A stretch of 38,690 nucleotides of DNA. Origin: a virus. The translations under genes were made by a program, and so were the position numbers. The notes beneath the pieces are model-generated. The model saw only the letters and a list, made by a program, of their open reading frames with translations, ran no database searches and was not told the DNA's origin. Of the stretch, positions 28,210-38,195 are shown one piece after another. The stretch spans positions 1 to 38,690 of IMG/VR virus record IMGVR_UViG_3300032213_001428, one strand, 5' to 3'. Numbering within the stretch: position 1 is the first letter of the stretch; each line of letters begins with the position of its first letter.

Positions 28210-29743
28210 CTACTCGTACCTCATGTTCGTCGGTGATTGGGGCGTACCATACGTTGACGGGCTTGCCGCCCGGTATTCGCATCTTGTCGTGGCTCGCCCC
28301 GCAATCGCGCCGCAGCGAGGTCCAAAGGTCCATCCCGGTCATCACCTCCGCCTTGTTACGCTTGAGGAATTCCGAGAACGCCGTGCCCCGGAACACGATG
28401 CATCGAACGCCATCCACCACCTGCACCACCGGGATGTTGCGCGAGAGCGCCTTGCGGTCCTCGGTGCTGGTGCCGTCCGAGGTTAGGTCCGCCTTCTGCA
28501 CGAACTCGTTGAATTTCGACATGATAATGCCCGACGCGCTCGCCTCCTTCGGCACTTCAATCGTGCGCAGCGTGGGAACCAGTGGGTCGAGGACTCGTCG
28601 CCGCCACGCATCCTGGGTCATCTTCGGTATGTTAATCTTCATCTGCTCGAATATCAACGTCCCTATCATCGCCGGGTCGCGCAGCACCATGGTGGGAATG
28701 TTTGTAATGAGCTTCCCATTCACGTGGATGCCCCAACGCGGGGGCTCCGAGAGGTACTCGATAAGCTCGGTGAATTGGGGTAGACTGTCGTGCGCATCCA
28801 GATCGCGGCTCTCCTCGGTGGAAATGCCGAACTCGCGAGTCACGCACACCTTGCGATCGCAGAGCGACTTGCAGGGCTCCTCGCCGCATTTGTACAGGTA
28901 ATCACGCCGGGATGCGGACCTAATCACCTTCTTCGCCTCCGCTGGCCCCAGCGGCTTGTCGAACATCGTCTGGTTCAGCGCCATCGCGTCGTCGAAGAAT
29001 GTGTCGGGGCGGGCGCGTTTCAAGTAGACCACCACATTGTACATCGAGTCATTGCGCGACCCCGATTCGACGCCGGTGTGAATCATCTTCTGTATGCACG
29101 GTGGTGCTTCCAGATGCTCCCGGTGCGCGATCTCCTCCAACTGCTTGGCCGTCACCCGCTTGGACTGCGCGTAGGAGATAAACAGCTCGAACGACAGCCG
29201 GTTGCCCTCCGCATCCAGCGCGTACCGCACCGTGTCGTCCTGCCGGAAGTAGCACAGGTTAATCCAGTTACCCAAGGTCTTCTCCCCGCTGCTCGTCACC
29301 AGCGAGTCCTGCTTGGGGAATATATCCACGTGGTTCGGGATTTGGAGCATGTCGCGCCACGAGTTGAGCAGCCGAATAACGAGTTTAGCCGGGAGGTACT
29401 CCTCGCCGAATAAGTACAGGTGCGCCCCCCCGCTCTTGGAGCGCGTCGCCACCAGCGGTAGCCGGTAATGCTCGATCTTCTTCACCAGCGCGGGCAGGTC
29501 CACGTCGGAGCCATCCGAACCCTTACCGTGGTTGTCCACGTCGATGCAGCCGAATAGCACCGTACCACCATCGGTGATTGGGACGATGCCCAACCCCATG
29601 CGACCATTCAGATGGTCCTCGTAGTGCTCCAGCGTCACCTCACTCTTCTCGGTGGACATGCCGCCGTTGGCCGGATGCCACTGGCCGAATGAGCGAAGAT
29701 TGCCGGAGAACAGGTTGGCAAAGTCTTGAACCAGACTCGTCAT
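28181..29743 (-). CDS. Archaeo-eukaryotic-type primase (TOTE/PrimPol-like, 520 aa)
   Basis: Catalytic motifs of the AEP superfamily are visible: the metal-binding FGCIDVDNHG (Asp68, Asp70), RSKSGGAHLYLF (SxxxxH, His108) and GNWINLCYF further on. A Cys-rich segment (YKCGEEPCKSLCDRKVCVTREFGI region, about residues 285-310) could bind zinc or an Fe-S cluster and matches TOTE-type primases; the rest is a helical C-terminal PriCT-like and wing-like region. The enzyme should make primers on a Z-containing template. It directly follows a promoter and the second GTTCCA array, the probable origin. Confidence 0.85.
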   Translation of the reverse strand: MTSLVQDFANLFSGNLRSFGQWHPANGGMSTEKSEVTLEHYEDHLNGRMGLGIVPITDGGTVLFGCIDVDNHGKGSDGSDVDLPALVKKIEHYRLPLVATRSKSGGAHLYLFGEEYLPAKLVIRLLNSWRDMLQIPNHVDIFPKQDSLVTSSGEKTLGNWINLCYFRQDDTVRYALDAEGNRLSFELFISYAQSKRVTAKQLEEIAHREHLEAPPCIQKMIHTGVESGSRNDSMYNVVVYLKRARPDTFFDDAMALNQTMFDKPLGPAEAKKVIRSASRRDYLYKCGEEPCKSLCDRKVCVTREFGISTEESRDLDAHDSLPQFTELIEYLSEPPRWGIHVNGKLITNIPTMVLRDPAMIGTLIFEQMKINIPKMTQDAWRRRVLDPLVPTLRTIEVPKEASASGIIMSKFNEFVQKADLTSDGTSTEDRKALSRNIPVVQVVDGVRCIVFRGTAFSEFLKRNKAEVMTGMDLWTSLRRDCGASHDKMRIPGGKPVNVWYAPITDEHEVRVDEPRFKSEF

Positions 29744-29797
29744 AGTTAAACCTCTCTATACGTCTATATATTGACACCACCATCGTGGGCTGATAGA

Positions 29798-29826
29798 ATT
29801 ATAGCACAGCACAGACGGGACATCAA
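29798..29826 (-). promoter_or_regulatory. Promoter for the primase operon
   Basis: TTGATG (29826-29821), 17 bases, TATAAT (29803-29798) with TGC extension on the minus strand. The leader (29744-29797) differs from the shared cassette but ends with TATAGAGAGGTTTAACT before the primase ATG. It sits at the edge of the GTTCCA array, so an initiator binding there could also control this promoter. Confidence 0.75.
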
Positions 29827-29837
29827 TCCCCGTCATT

Positions 29838-30063
29838 GTTCCACCGTTCCACCATGATGGAACACAGATGGAACGCCCTCCCCCATTCGAACGACAGGCC
29901 CTCTGTTCCATCGTTACACGCGTACGCGGGGGTTATTAATTCACGATTCGTAACCTGATATATGGGATATAGATGGAACAGATGGAACGATGGAACACGA
30001 CTCTCCGCTTCGAATGGAAGAAGCCCTTCGAAGCGTTCCAGACGGCGTACCATCTTATGGAAC
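29838..30063. repeat. Second GTTCCA/TGGAAC array next to an AT-rich stretch; candidate origin
   Basis: This occupies the 431-base gene-free stretch 29744-30174. GTTCCA lies at 29838, 29846, 29905 and 30035; TGGAAC at 29858, 29869, 29974, 29983, 29991 and 30058. The first four boxes with CATGATGG and CCCATTCG repeat the start of the 8092 array almost base for base. Three direct copies at 29974-29996 are spaced eight to nine bases apart and follow an AT-rich tract (29930-29970). An iteron-plus-AT-rich layout fits an origin. The part 30064-30174 has a weak hairpin but nothing that I can name. Confidence 0.75.
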
Positions 30064-30174
30064 GCTATGGGGCATCACGGGGTTCTTACGTGTATGCGCA
30101 TGAAGCTTCGTGTAAGCTGGGCCAAAGAGAGGCCCTGGAAGACCCTTCGAGGGGCGGTGGGCTATATAAGTAGC

Positions 30175-32205
30175 CTACTGGGCTAGAGCGCCCAGCGGCG
30201 ACGCTGCGGGAGCGCCCGGCGGTGTGTCTTCGGACTCGGGGTACTGGTCCTTCGGCGAGCGGGTGGCCGCGAGCCCGCCGGTGAGTGCCGCACCCCCTGT
30301 GGTGGCTTGCGCCGCTTGCAGGAGTCGCGCCTCGTCCGCTTTCAGCGACTGCATAATGCTGCCGATCACCGCTTGCGATTCGGAGGTAGGGGCAAGGAGC
30401 TTAGCCACTGTGGGCGCGGCCACTCGGGGCGGAGTTCCGGTCAGGCTGGGAAAGGTGGCGCGCAGCGCGTCTTGGGCGGCGGCTACCGGGCGACCGGAGA
30501 ACAGGTTTGCGGCGGCACCCACCCCGCCCGCCGATTGGTCCAGATCGGTATCGAGCGGTGTCTTGCGAAACCCGGCTTTTTCGGTGTTAAGCATCGTCGA
30601 TTCTTGCTCTAACCGATTCTTGAATTGATCGAATGCGGCGTCGTCCCGGAATGCTCGGCGAATCTTGGCTTCGGCGTCCCGCGATAGCACCGATTTCACC
30701 GGGTCCGCTGTAGGTCCCGCCACGCGCAGCTTCTCTAGCATCGATTGCGCGATTCCGGAGCGGAACGCATCGTATTCGGACGGCGAATCCTTGAATCGAT
30801 CGATCAACTTGCGCATCTCCATCTCGGGCAGCTCGTAGATTCGGCGACCTTCGTTCATCGCAGTCAGCATTTCCGAATCCCCTGCGTACGCTTGGCGTGC
30901 CACTCCATACTCGGGCGCTGCGCGTTCCATGTCTTTCAGCATCCGCTCTTTCATTCCGATCAGCACTCCCGCTTGACCACCCTTGCCCGCCCGCACCGCC
31001 TCGCCGATCATGTCGTCCAGTGCGATCTTGGTCTCGTGCAGCGCCCGCAGCGTGTTCTTCGGGTCGGCGATGTCCAGCTCTTGGTCCGCCATCCGTTTCG
31101 CGCCCAGTTTCATCGCCTCCTTGAATGTCGGCAGGTTACGCAGCTTGTCGATCTCGGGTGCGGTCTTCGCACTGAATTGTGCGCCGGAATCCCATGCGGC
31201 TTTGTAGAGCGAATCGGCATCTGTGGCCCGCTTTTTCATCAAGTCCTGCACGTCGGTGTAGAAATCCTTCGAACCCGACATCAGCGAGCGCATATCGTCC
31301 GAGACGCGGGGGATGCGTCCGGCCTCACGTGTTGCCAGCTCGCCCTTGGCTTCAATCCGGGCCGGTCCGGGCGCAGCGCTTGAGCGGCGCAGCAGCGCGG
31401 TGGTGTTCTCGCCCAAATCGGCCAGCGCCATTTCGCCACGCGAGAACGCTTGCAACTTCGCCAGCGCTTGGTCTGGCGTCAGTCCATCCTTCTCCAGCGC
31501 CCGAGCGATCGCCACATCGGAAGCTTTGTTCGCATCGCCGAATCCGAGCGCCATCTTGATCTTGCCGAATGCTGGGGCGAGGATATACTTGCCCAGCACC
31601 CCAACGGTTCCGGCGGTAGCACCACCCGCGACTGTGCCACGGAGTGCCTCTGCACCCAGTTCGGCACCCTGCTTCTCGCTCGTCCCGACTGCGGTAACAG
31701 CCCCAGAACCCGCTCCGGCGGTGGCCATCCGGCCAATGCTCGGGGCTTGGCCGAGTAGCAGTCCAGCGGCACGTGGGCCGAACGTCCGGACGGCGGCGGC
31801 ACCAACGCTGGGAATGGAGCTGAGGCCACCAGTGAGAACGGCGGGGAGGGCACCCCCGGCTAGCTCGGCGGCGGTGGACATGACCGGATGCTCCTCGGCG
31901 TATTTGCGTTGCGCTTCCCGTTCGGCTTTTACGTAGTCCTCGTAACTGCGGTTGCCACCCAGTGCTCGTGCGCGAGCGATGGCTTCATCCGAGAACCCCA
32001 TGGTGAGGCCTTGCAGTGCGGCACCTCCGGCTCCGGTGAACATCGGTTCGGGCCGAGCGGCGGGCGGGGCCGCTGGTGTTGGCGCTGCGGGCGTTGCTCC
32101 GGGGGTCGATGCTGCCTTGTTCGCTTCGAATTTCCGAATCACGGCGGCGGGTGTGCCGTCCGGGAACTCGTAAACGACGCCATTGATCACTCGCTCGATA
32201 GTCAT
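30175..32205 (-). CDS. Large Ala-rich virion or ejection protein (676 aa)
   Basis: The start MTIERVINGVVYEFPDGTPA is followed by a Pro- and Ala-rich stretch and several Gly- and Ala-rich hydrophobic segments (about residues 100-210), then long helical regions (KGELATREAGRIPRVSDDMR; DDMIGEAVRAGKGGQAGVL) and a Ser- and Pro-rich C-terminus. The overlap ATGA with the 575-aa gene shows coupled translation. Ala-rich proteins with potential membrane-active segments located among tail and head genes are often injected internal virion proteins. No catalytic motif is recognised. Confidence 0.72.
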   Translation of the reverse strand: MTIERVINGVVYEFPDGTPAAVIRKFEANKAASTPGATPAAPTPAAPPAARPEPMFTGAGGAALQGLTMGFSDEAIARARALGGNRSYEDYVKAEREAQRKYAEEHPVMSTAAELAGGALPAVLTGGLSSIPSVGAAAVRTFGPRAAGLLLGQAPSIGRMATAGAGSGAVTAVGTSEKQGAELGAEALRGTVAGGATAGTVGVLGKYILAPAFGKIKMALGFGDANKASDVAIARALEKDGLTPDQALAKLQAFSRGEMALADLGENTTALLRRSSAAPGPARIEAKGELATREAGRIPRVSDDMRSLMSGSKDFYTDVQDLMKKRATDADSLYKAAWDSGAQFSAKTAPEIDKLRNLPTFKEAMKLGAKRMADQELDIADPKNTLRALHETKIALDDMIGEAVRAGKGGQAGVLIGMKERMLKDMERAAPEYGVARQAYAGDSEMLTAMNEGRRIYELPEMEMRKLIDRFKDSPSEYDAFRSGIAQSMLEKLRVAGPTADPVKSVLSRDAEAKIRRAFRDDAAFDQFKNRLEQESTMLNTEKAGFRKTPLDTDLDQSAGGVGAAANLFSGRPVAAAQDALRATFPSLTGTPPRVAAPTVAKLLAPTSESQAVIGSIMQSLKADEARLLQAAQATTGGAALTGGLAATRSPKDQYPESEDTPPGAPAASPLGALAQ

Positions 32206-33929
32206 TGCGCCACCTCCCGGCCTTGTGCGTCCACCTGCACTCGCGGGGCGCTAAAGTACTGCTGCGGCGTCATCATCGTGGTATTCGGAATGACCCGGCC
32301 CTTAGCGTCGCGCGCCGTCAGTGGGTTCGCATTCAGGTATTTGCGCCATTGGGCTTCCGCGTAGGGTGTGATCGCCCCGTTAACGGCGGCAAAGTTGGTG
32401 ATATACGCGTTGTAGTCTCGGTCCCGCATCCTCTGCGCGAGTTTGTACCTAATAATGGTATCGTTCGTACTCGGCTCCTTGTCCGAGCTGAACGTACCGA
32501 GCTGCATCATCTTGACGTCCAGGTTCGACACATTGGAATCGCCGGGAATGCGGTTCTGCTTCGCCGAGAGTGCCGCCAGTGAGTCGAATTCGTTAATCTT
32601 GGCCCGATCGCCCGAGAGCACCTTGGCCACCCCGCCCACACCCGGTAGTCCGTAGGTCACCCCGGTGCTGATCTCTTTGTTAATGTCCAGCGCCCGTTGC
32701 AGGTCGGTGATATCCGCATCGATACCCTGCACGAATGGTGCCACCTTCTCCTTAATGTACTTGCTCGACTCTTTCAAGTCCGATTCGCGTTTTTTCGCCG
32801 CCTCGATCTTGTTCATCCCGGCGTACGGGTTCCGGGGGTCCACCGGCACACCCGCCGCAGCGGCTGTCCGGGCTATCGCCCCCATGTCGCCCGTACGGAG
32901 GTGGTCATCGATCTCCTGCTTAGTCCGTATGGTCTGCGCCCGCATCGCGGCCATCGAAACGTTCTTGCTGTCCTGCTCCAGTCGCAGATTTTCGGCCACG
33001 ATTTTGTTCGCTCGAGTTAAATCCTGCGGGTTTAGCGGATCACCCCCGAATGTGGACAGCGCATCCGCCACGAGCTTGTTTTCGGCTCGGAACTTCGAGG
33101 CTTGAACAATCTTTTGCGCTCGCGCTAAATCGGCGGGGTTGCTCGGGGAGCCCCCGAACGTGGACAGCGCATCCGCCACGTCCTTATTTTGCGCCGTGAA
33201 CGATTCGCGCTGCATCTGAGCTTCCACCTTCACCCGGTCTTCCGGATTCTCGGGGTTGAGCCCCATGCGTGCCGCCACATCGCGCAGCGGCTTGGTCGTC
33301 TGGAACGTTCGGAATCGTGCGGCGAATCCAGGGTCATTCAGCGGCAGACCCGACTGCGCAGCGAAATCCTTCTGCTCCGGCGTCGCCTTATCGGTGGCCA
33401 ACAGGTCTTTAACCCTTGCCACCCCTTCGGGCGACCTCGGGTCGATACCCTCAGATTGTACCTGCTGCTGGTACGCGGTCATCTTCGGGGTAAGCTTCGA
33501 GACCACACTAAGGCCCAGCTGCGCCGCTTGCTTCTCCTCGTTCATCGACTGGAGTGCGAGATCGTAGCGCATCTTGGCCAGTTGCGCGTTCCGGTCCCCC
33601 TCCGCCTCTTGCGCTTTGTTGTACCCACCCACTGCGGTACCGAGCGACTCGCCGAACGAGCCGGTACGAGTAGGAGCAAGGAATCCTTGGGCGAGCGCCA
33701 GCATGGTTGGGTCAATGCGACCTTTACGGTCCTGAAGCGCCGACTCCATCATAGTACGGGCTCTTTCCACCTCGGCCCGTGCGTTCTTGTATTCTTCCGT
33801 ATCGGCCCCGTAGGCTTGCTTCCCTAGCGCCGACAACGACACACTCCCAATCTTGTTGGGGTCGATCTTCAGCATCTGCGCCAGCAGTGGGCTGTAGGCG
33901 CTTCCAGTATCTTCTACGGTTTCGGCCAT
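32202..33929 (-). CDS. Large helical virion protein (575 aa)
   Basis: The sequence is mostly helical and Ala- and Lys-rich, with two near-identical segments, SKFRAENKLVADALSTFGGD and KDVADALSTFGGSPSNPADL, forming an internal repeat of about 35 residues (around residues 265-330). N-terminal YSPLLAQMLKIDPNK and FLAPTRTGSFGESLG resemble uncharacterised structural proteins of environmental phages. Coupled to the 676-aa gene by ATGA. A role as internal virion protein is inferred from position and composition. Confidence 0.72.
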   Translation of the reverse strand: MAETVEDTGSAYSPLLAQMLKIDPNKIGSVSLSALGKQAYGADTEEYKNARAEVERARTMMESALQDRKGRIDPTMLALAQGFLAPTRTGSFGESLGTAVGGYNKAQEAEGDRNAQLAKMRYDLALQSMNEEKQAAQLGLSVVSKLTPKMTAYQQQVQSEGIDPRSPEGVARVKDLLATDKATPEQKDFAAQSGLPLNDPGFAARFRTFQTTKPLRDVAARMGLNPENPEDRVKVEAQMQRESFTAQNKDVADALSTFGGSPSNPADLARAQKIVQASKFRAENKLVADALSTFGGDPLNPQDLTRANKIVAENLRLEQDSKNVSMAAMRAQTIRTKQEIDDHLRTGDMGAIARTAAAAGVPVDPRNPYAGMNKIEAAKKRESDLKESSKYIKEKVAPFVQGIDADITDLQRALDINKEISTGVTYGLPGVGGVAKVLSGDRAKINEFDSLAALSAKQNRIPGDSNVSNLDVKMMQLGTFSSDKEPSTNDTIIRYKLAQRMRDRDYNAYITNFAAVNGAITPYAEAQWRKYLNANPLTARDAKGRVIPNTTMMTPQQYFSAPRVQVDAQGREVAQ

Positions 33930-33938
33930 GTTCAGTCC

Positions 33939-34991
33939 TTAAATGGGCGGCATTTCCGGGATCTCATCGATCGGCACAGTCGGCTCTTCGAGATCGCCCG
34001 GATATATCGGCTCCGCCACGTAATCCGGGTCGCCGGGGACGGGTCCGGGTCCAGTAGTATTCGAACCGCCGGTGGTGTCGGTCGGGGTTTTAAACCAGTC
34101 CTTCCAATTCGGGGATATGGAGTTGAGCCAGTTGGTGAACCCGGTCGCGGCACTCGTTCCTTGCGAACCCGATGCGAACAGGGAGGCGAGTCCGGAAATC
34201 TGCGACAGTGGTGAGTTCGAGTACGCACCGGGTATTGGGGCACTGGCGGTCTCAGCAACGGTGGACGGAACTTTGACGTTAGCGAACACATCCGCCGACG
34301 ATTTAGCCGCAGCCAGCGGTGCGAGTATTTTAGATTGGCCAAACGCTTGCTCTTTACCACCCAGCTCGTAGCGCGAGGCCAAATCTTTCAGCAATTGGTC
34401 CTGCTCTGTGGTTGCCAGCCCTTTTTGCGTCTCCGCCGCAGTGCCGTAGAGCTTCGCTTGGTTCAGTGCCGCTTGCAGCGCCGAGTCGTAGCCCGATTGC
34501 AGCGATTTGGTCTGCGCCCCCAACAGGTTCGCTTGCTGGTCCGCCCCCATTTGGCCCAACGCCCCCATCATGCGGGAGCTGCCCGCACCGCCGGTTGCAG
34601 TGAATGCGCCTTTCAACGATGGTAGCAGGTTCCGCTGGATGTTCTCCTGCTGGAGTCGCGCCATTTCGTTATTTACTGACCCGATATACGGGTTCATGTA
34701 TTGCTGAATCAGCTCCGGCGTAATACCTTGGGCTGCGAGATCTGCGTTATCTTTGGCTTTATCCAGCTCTGTGGTGTAGCCCGACAGCGCTCCGGGCTTT
34801 TTGGCTTCGGTGAGCACATCCGACTGCAACGTGGACATCGGCGCGACGAGCTGGTCGCCCGTTTTCCCCATCGCGCTAGTCCCGGCACTGGCTAGGTCCT
34901 TGAGGTAAGTCTCGTACCAGTCCGGCCCCTTAGTAGCTACCGATTTGGTCGTGGTGATATTCGGTAGTGCTTCACCTTGCAACAAGCTCAT
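33939..34991 (-). CDS. Virion-type protein with disordered C-terminus (350 aa)
   Basis: An N-terminal segment (DWYETYLKDLASAGTSAM) leads into a Gln-rich helical middle (LIQQYMNPYIGSVNNEMARL; QENIQRNLLPSLKGAFTATG, about residues 95-140) and a Gly-, Pro- and acid-rich C-terminal tail. The YMNPYIGSVNNE segment is typical of an uncharacterised structural family in environmental phages, to my memory. It overlaps the 1068-aa gene as ATGA. Probably an internal or tail-associated protein. Confidence 0.7.
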   Translation of the reverse strand: MSLLQGEALPNITTTKSVATKGPDWYETYLKDLASAGTSAMGKTGDQLVAPMSTLQSDVLTEAKKPGALSGYTTELDKAKDNADLAAQGITPELIQQYMNPYIGSVNNEMARLQQENIQRNLLPSLKGAFTATGGAGSSRMMGALGQMGADQQANLLGAQTKSLQSGYDSALQAALNQAKLYGTAAETQKGLATTEQDQLLKDLASRYELGGKEQAFGQSKILAPLAAAKSSADVFANVKVPSTVAETASAPIPGAYSNSPLSQISGLASLFASGSQGTSAATGFTNWLNSISPNWKDWFKTPTDTTGGSNTTGPGPVPGDPDYVAEPIYPGDLEEPTVPIDEIPEMPPI

Positions 34992-37900
34992 TTGATGCCT
35001 TTCATATACGCCAGTGGCGACTTGGCTTTGGGCGGTATGGTGCCGATCGGGCCGCTGCGTTTATGCTTGCGAATCGACTCGCGCCACTTGTCCAGGATTT
35101 CGGCCCCACGCTTGTTGGACCCATCGCCCAGCGCCGCCACGATCTCGGCGTCCAGCACATATTCGCCGTCCGCGAGCTTGGCCGGGATGAGATCGTCCTG
35201 ACCGCCGCCCGCGCCTTGCACATAGTGTGACCCTTTGTGTTCTGCATCGCCGCCTGTCGCCGCCGCCATGAGTGGGGAAGCCACCATTTTACCACCGGTG
35301 GCCATAGTGTGTACAGTCCCCCCGTGCATATACGGGGCGAGTACTTCCGAGGCGGACGGTTCCGAGCCATAGGAGTAGAATCCCGAGTTCGGCGAGGATT
35401 GCTCCGCATCTTCCCCCGACGCTTGACGCAGCGCGGAGAACAGTTGGTTCTCTTGGTTCATAGCTTGTTTTCCCATCAATAATGCAGCGAGTGCGGATTT
35501 CGGGGCCGCGTCAGTGAATGTACCGCCGAGCCACGTGGCGAGCAGATCATGCTCTTTGGCCGAATACGTCGGCTCCGTAGTGGTGGGCAACGTATACTTG
35601 TTCGAGGGCGTCGGCGTAGTTGGCGCTTTCGGCGTTGTTGGGGTAGTCGGGGTGGTCGGCTTAGTCGGGGTGGTCGGCGGTGGTGTCACTACCGGGGTGA
35701 CAGTGCTGTCCGGCGGCGGCGGTGCAGGGGTGATTGGTACTAACGGGGTCTCGGGCTCAGGCTCGGGCGTCGTTGGTGGTGGCGTAACCGGAGCGACCGG
35801 TGGTGGTGTAGTAACCGGCGTCTCGGGCGTCACTATCACTGGCGTCGGCGTCACAGGGATGGGCGTAACTGGCTCGGGCACAACTGGCGTTGGGGAGACT
35901 GGGACGGGGGTGACCGGCGTCACAGGTGACACGGGCGTGGGGTTCAGAATCGTCGAGAAGTCGTCCGGATTTTTAACCGGTTCAGGTACCACAGGTGTCG
36001 GGGTTACAGGTGTCGGGGTTACAGGTGTCGGGGTAACAGGCGTGGGGGTTACCGGCGCGGGAGTTACCGGCGCGGGAGTTACCGGCGCGGGAGTTACCGG
36101 CGCGGGAGTTACCGGCGCGGGAGTTACCGGCGCGGGAGTGAAAGGCTCTGGCGTTATGGTAGGTGTTGGAGCGACCGTTGGAGTTTGAGAAGGCTCCGTG
36201 TTAGGTCGTGGGGGCGGGGCCAACACGGACGAGAAATCATCCGGGTTTACCACCGGCTCTGGTTCTGTCTCGCGGATGGGGGGCGTCTCCGCTATCACCT
36301 CCACCACCGGCGGGGTGACTACTGGGGGTTGCGGCACAAGCTCCGATAACGGGGGCTCAACCGGAGACTCAATCGGGGGCAGTGGTCCAAGGTCCGTGAC
36401 CGTTCCAGTAGTGGGTGTCGAAATCGGAGTAACGACATTCGCAGGCGGCGCGGGCGTCGGAGTGGCGGGCGTCGGAGTTATGGGCCTCGATGGCAGCAGC
36501 ACACTGGTCGGGTTGTAACCGGTGTAATTCTTAAATCTATCTGCGAGTTCTTTAGCCTCATTCGGGTCGCCTGCATTGGGACTGTACGTCAGAAGCGTCG
36601 CCGCAAGCGTGGCGGGGGCGAGCCTACCAGCCAACTCAGCGATGGTAACCCCGGCTCGCGCCAGTGTCTCCTCGATTTTAGGCAGCAACACCTTGTAGTT
36701 CGGGTCATTTGCGGCCTCCACCACCCTCCTCAGTATCGGTTCCGCATTCTTAAATGCTGATTCAGCGTATACATTCACGGCTGCTGCTGGGAGGCCCGCG
36801 AGTTGGACGCTTTTAAGTCCATTATCGATTATGCCATTAATATCTATAACAGGGCTATCAACCTTGTACCGCTCTTCAATAGCCTTCACATAATCAGTTG
36901 TATCTGATTTAATAACCTTGCCCATGTCTTCAGCAGTGGGGTCTCTGCCATACAACTCTTTGTACTTGTCTGAAGCCTTTTGGTAGTCTTGTAGCTTTTC
37001 AGAAATTAAAGCAGTATTTTCATATTCTGTTTTATTAAAATCATCTAACGCCGCATCAAGCGCTGGCTGGTAAGTGTTATCAAGGTCTGATTTTAAAGTG
37101 TCATAAGTTGCTTTGACTGATTTAAAATCAGCATCCAAACTATCAATTTTAGGTTTGGCAGTAGAGTAATCTGCATTAAATTTTTCAATTAAACCGTTGG
37201 CCGCTTCAGCGGCAGAATTTGCACGGCTCAGTAATGTAGACTTATCTGGTGCTCTATTGCCTTCGTCGTCCACCCAAATTGATCTAAAGCCTCTTTGTCT
37301 AAAGTCACCTAAATCGTCTTCTTCCTCTTCTGATCTATTATATACAGTATAGTAATTATCATATTTATTTTTGTAATCGTTGTACTTATCAATTGCGGTT
37401 TGCGCTGCATCTTGTTGTTTTTGTAACGGGCTAATTGTGTCTTCGTAATCTTTAGCAATAGCCTGCTGACGAATTATGTTGTTGTTGATTTCGTCTTGTG
37501 CGGAAGAAACTTTTGATGCCGAATCTTTTAAAGCAGTTCCGGCGTCTTTAAGCGCATTTTTTACGTCTGGCCCAACGGTCTTAATAAAAGAATCTATCAG
37601 TGAGCTTCCAAAAGCCTGACTTGCATCGCCACCAAGAACAGACGTTGCAATAGCGCTACTTGTCGCACGCGAAAGCGCTGCTCCAGAAGCGGTAGAAGAT
37701 AAATCGCTAAAACCCGGAATGCTGCCAGTTACTTTATCTACTGCAAGCCCAATACCCCCACTCAATGTAGCCGTCAATCCAGATTTCAACATGGCATCAA
37801 TTGGGTTTTTGCCTTGAAGAAGCGCCGATGTACCGCCTGTAATAGCAGCAGAAGATGCGCTTCCAAGCACCGTAGCCATTGCGTTTGCTGTACTTTGGCT

Positions 37901-38194
37901 TACCCCGCTTGAAATTAAATTTTGAGCTACGTTTTTTGACACCGACTGCGATACGGTCTTTCCAACAGTTCCACCTACATACGAAGTGATGCCACCCAAA
38001 ACAGCATTTTTAAGAATGTCCTCTGGCTTGTCCCCCTTCAATGCAGAAAAAGTAGCACCAATGGTTGCTGCACCAATCGCTGTGGCTGTTGCTGCGGTAA
38101 CACTACCAATACCAATAAAAGATGCAACGGCAGTGCCAATCGCTGTTGCGCCATAATAAGTTACTGCTGCTGGAACAACGATAAAAAATGACAT
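34988..38194 (-). CDS. Giant mosaic virion protein with Pro-Thr repeat stalk (1068 aa)
   Basis: The N-terminal 190 residues contain hydrophobic Ala- and Gly-rich stretches. Residues about 200-420 are long charged helices (coiled-coil-like), residues about 560-890 form a Pro-, Thr- and Val-rich low-complexity stalk (PVTPAP repeats), and the C-terminal 150 residues contain [20 protein letters not shown] followed by [11 protein letters not shown], a motif common in phage structural proteins. The N-terminal half is encoded by clearly AT-richer DNA than the C-terminal half, suggesting a fusion of two origins. Likely a tail or ejection protein; no enzyme motif. Confidence 0.75.
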   Translation of the reverse strand: MSFFIVVPAAVTYYGATAIGTAVASFIGIGSVTAATATAIGAATIGATFSALKGDKPEDILKNAVLGGITSYVGGTVGKTVSQSVSKNVAQNLISSGVSQSTANAMATVLGSASSAAITGGTSALLQGKNPIDAMLKSGLTATLSGGIGLAVDKVTGSIPGFSDLSSTASGAALSRATSSAIATSVLGGDASQAFGSSLIDSFIKTVGPDVKNALKDAGTALKDSASKVSSAQDEINNNIIRQQAIAKDYEDTISPLQKQQDAAQTAIDKYNDYKNKYDNYYTVYNRSEEEEDDLGDFRQRGFRSIWVDDEGNRAPDKSTLLSRANSAAEAANGLIEKFNADYSTAKPKIDSLDADFKSVKATYDTLKSDLDNTYQPALDAALDDFNKTEYENTALISEKLQDYQKASDKYKELYGRDPTAEDMGKVIKSDTTDYVKAIEERYKVDSPVIDINGIIDNGLKSVQLAGLPAAAVNVYAESAFKNAEPILRRVVEAANDPNYKVLLPKIEETLARAGVTIAELAGRLAPATLAATLLTYSPNAGDPNEAKELADRFKNYTGYNPTSVLLPSRPITPTPATPTPAPPANVVTPISTPTTGTVTDLGPLPPIESPVEPPLSELVPQPPVVTPPVVEVIAETPPIRETEPEPVVNPDDFSSVLAPPPRPNTEPSQTPTVAPTPTITPEPFTPAPVTPAPVTPAPVTPAPVTPAPVTPAPVTPTPVTPTPVTPTPVTPTPVVPEPVKNPDDFSTILNPTPVSPVTPVTPVPVSPTPVVPEPVTPIPVTPTPVIVTPETPVTTPPPVAPVTPPPTTPEPEPETPLVPITPAPPPPDSTVTPVVTPPPTTPTKPTTPTTPTTPKAPTTPTPSNKYTLPTTTEPTYSAKEHDLLATWLGGTFTDAAPKSALAALLMGKQAMNQENQLFSALRQASGEDAEQSSPNSGFYSYGSEPSASEVLAPYMHGGTVHTMATGGKMVASPLMAAATGGDAEHKGSHYVQGAGGGQDDLIPAKLADGEYVLDAEIVAALGDGSNKRGAEILDKWRESIRKHKRSGPIGTIPPKAKSPLAYMKGIK
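36001..36135. repeat. 15-bp tandem repeat in the stalk coding region
   Basis: Nine consecutive 15-base units are present. The last five (36061-36135) are identical, GAGTTACCGGCGCGG, and the first four (36001-36060) are diverged. They encode PVTPA and PVTPT pentapeptides on the minus strand. Identical copies suggest recent slippage, so copy number probably varies between related phages. Confidence 0.9.
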
Positions 38195-38195
38195 G

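Noticed and set aside
30100-30174. Hairpin GGGCC-loop-GGCCC after the 676-aa gene as a terminator
   Set aside because: No U-run follows on the minus strand and the stem has only five pairs.
36001-36135. CRISPR-like array
   Set aside because: Units are contiguous 15-base repeats without spacers and code for a Pro-Thr stalk in frame.
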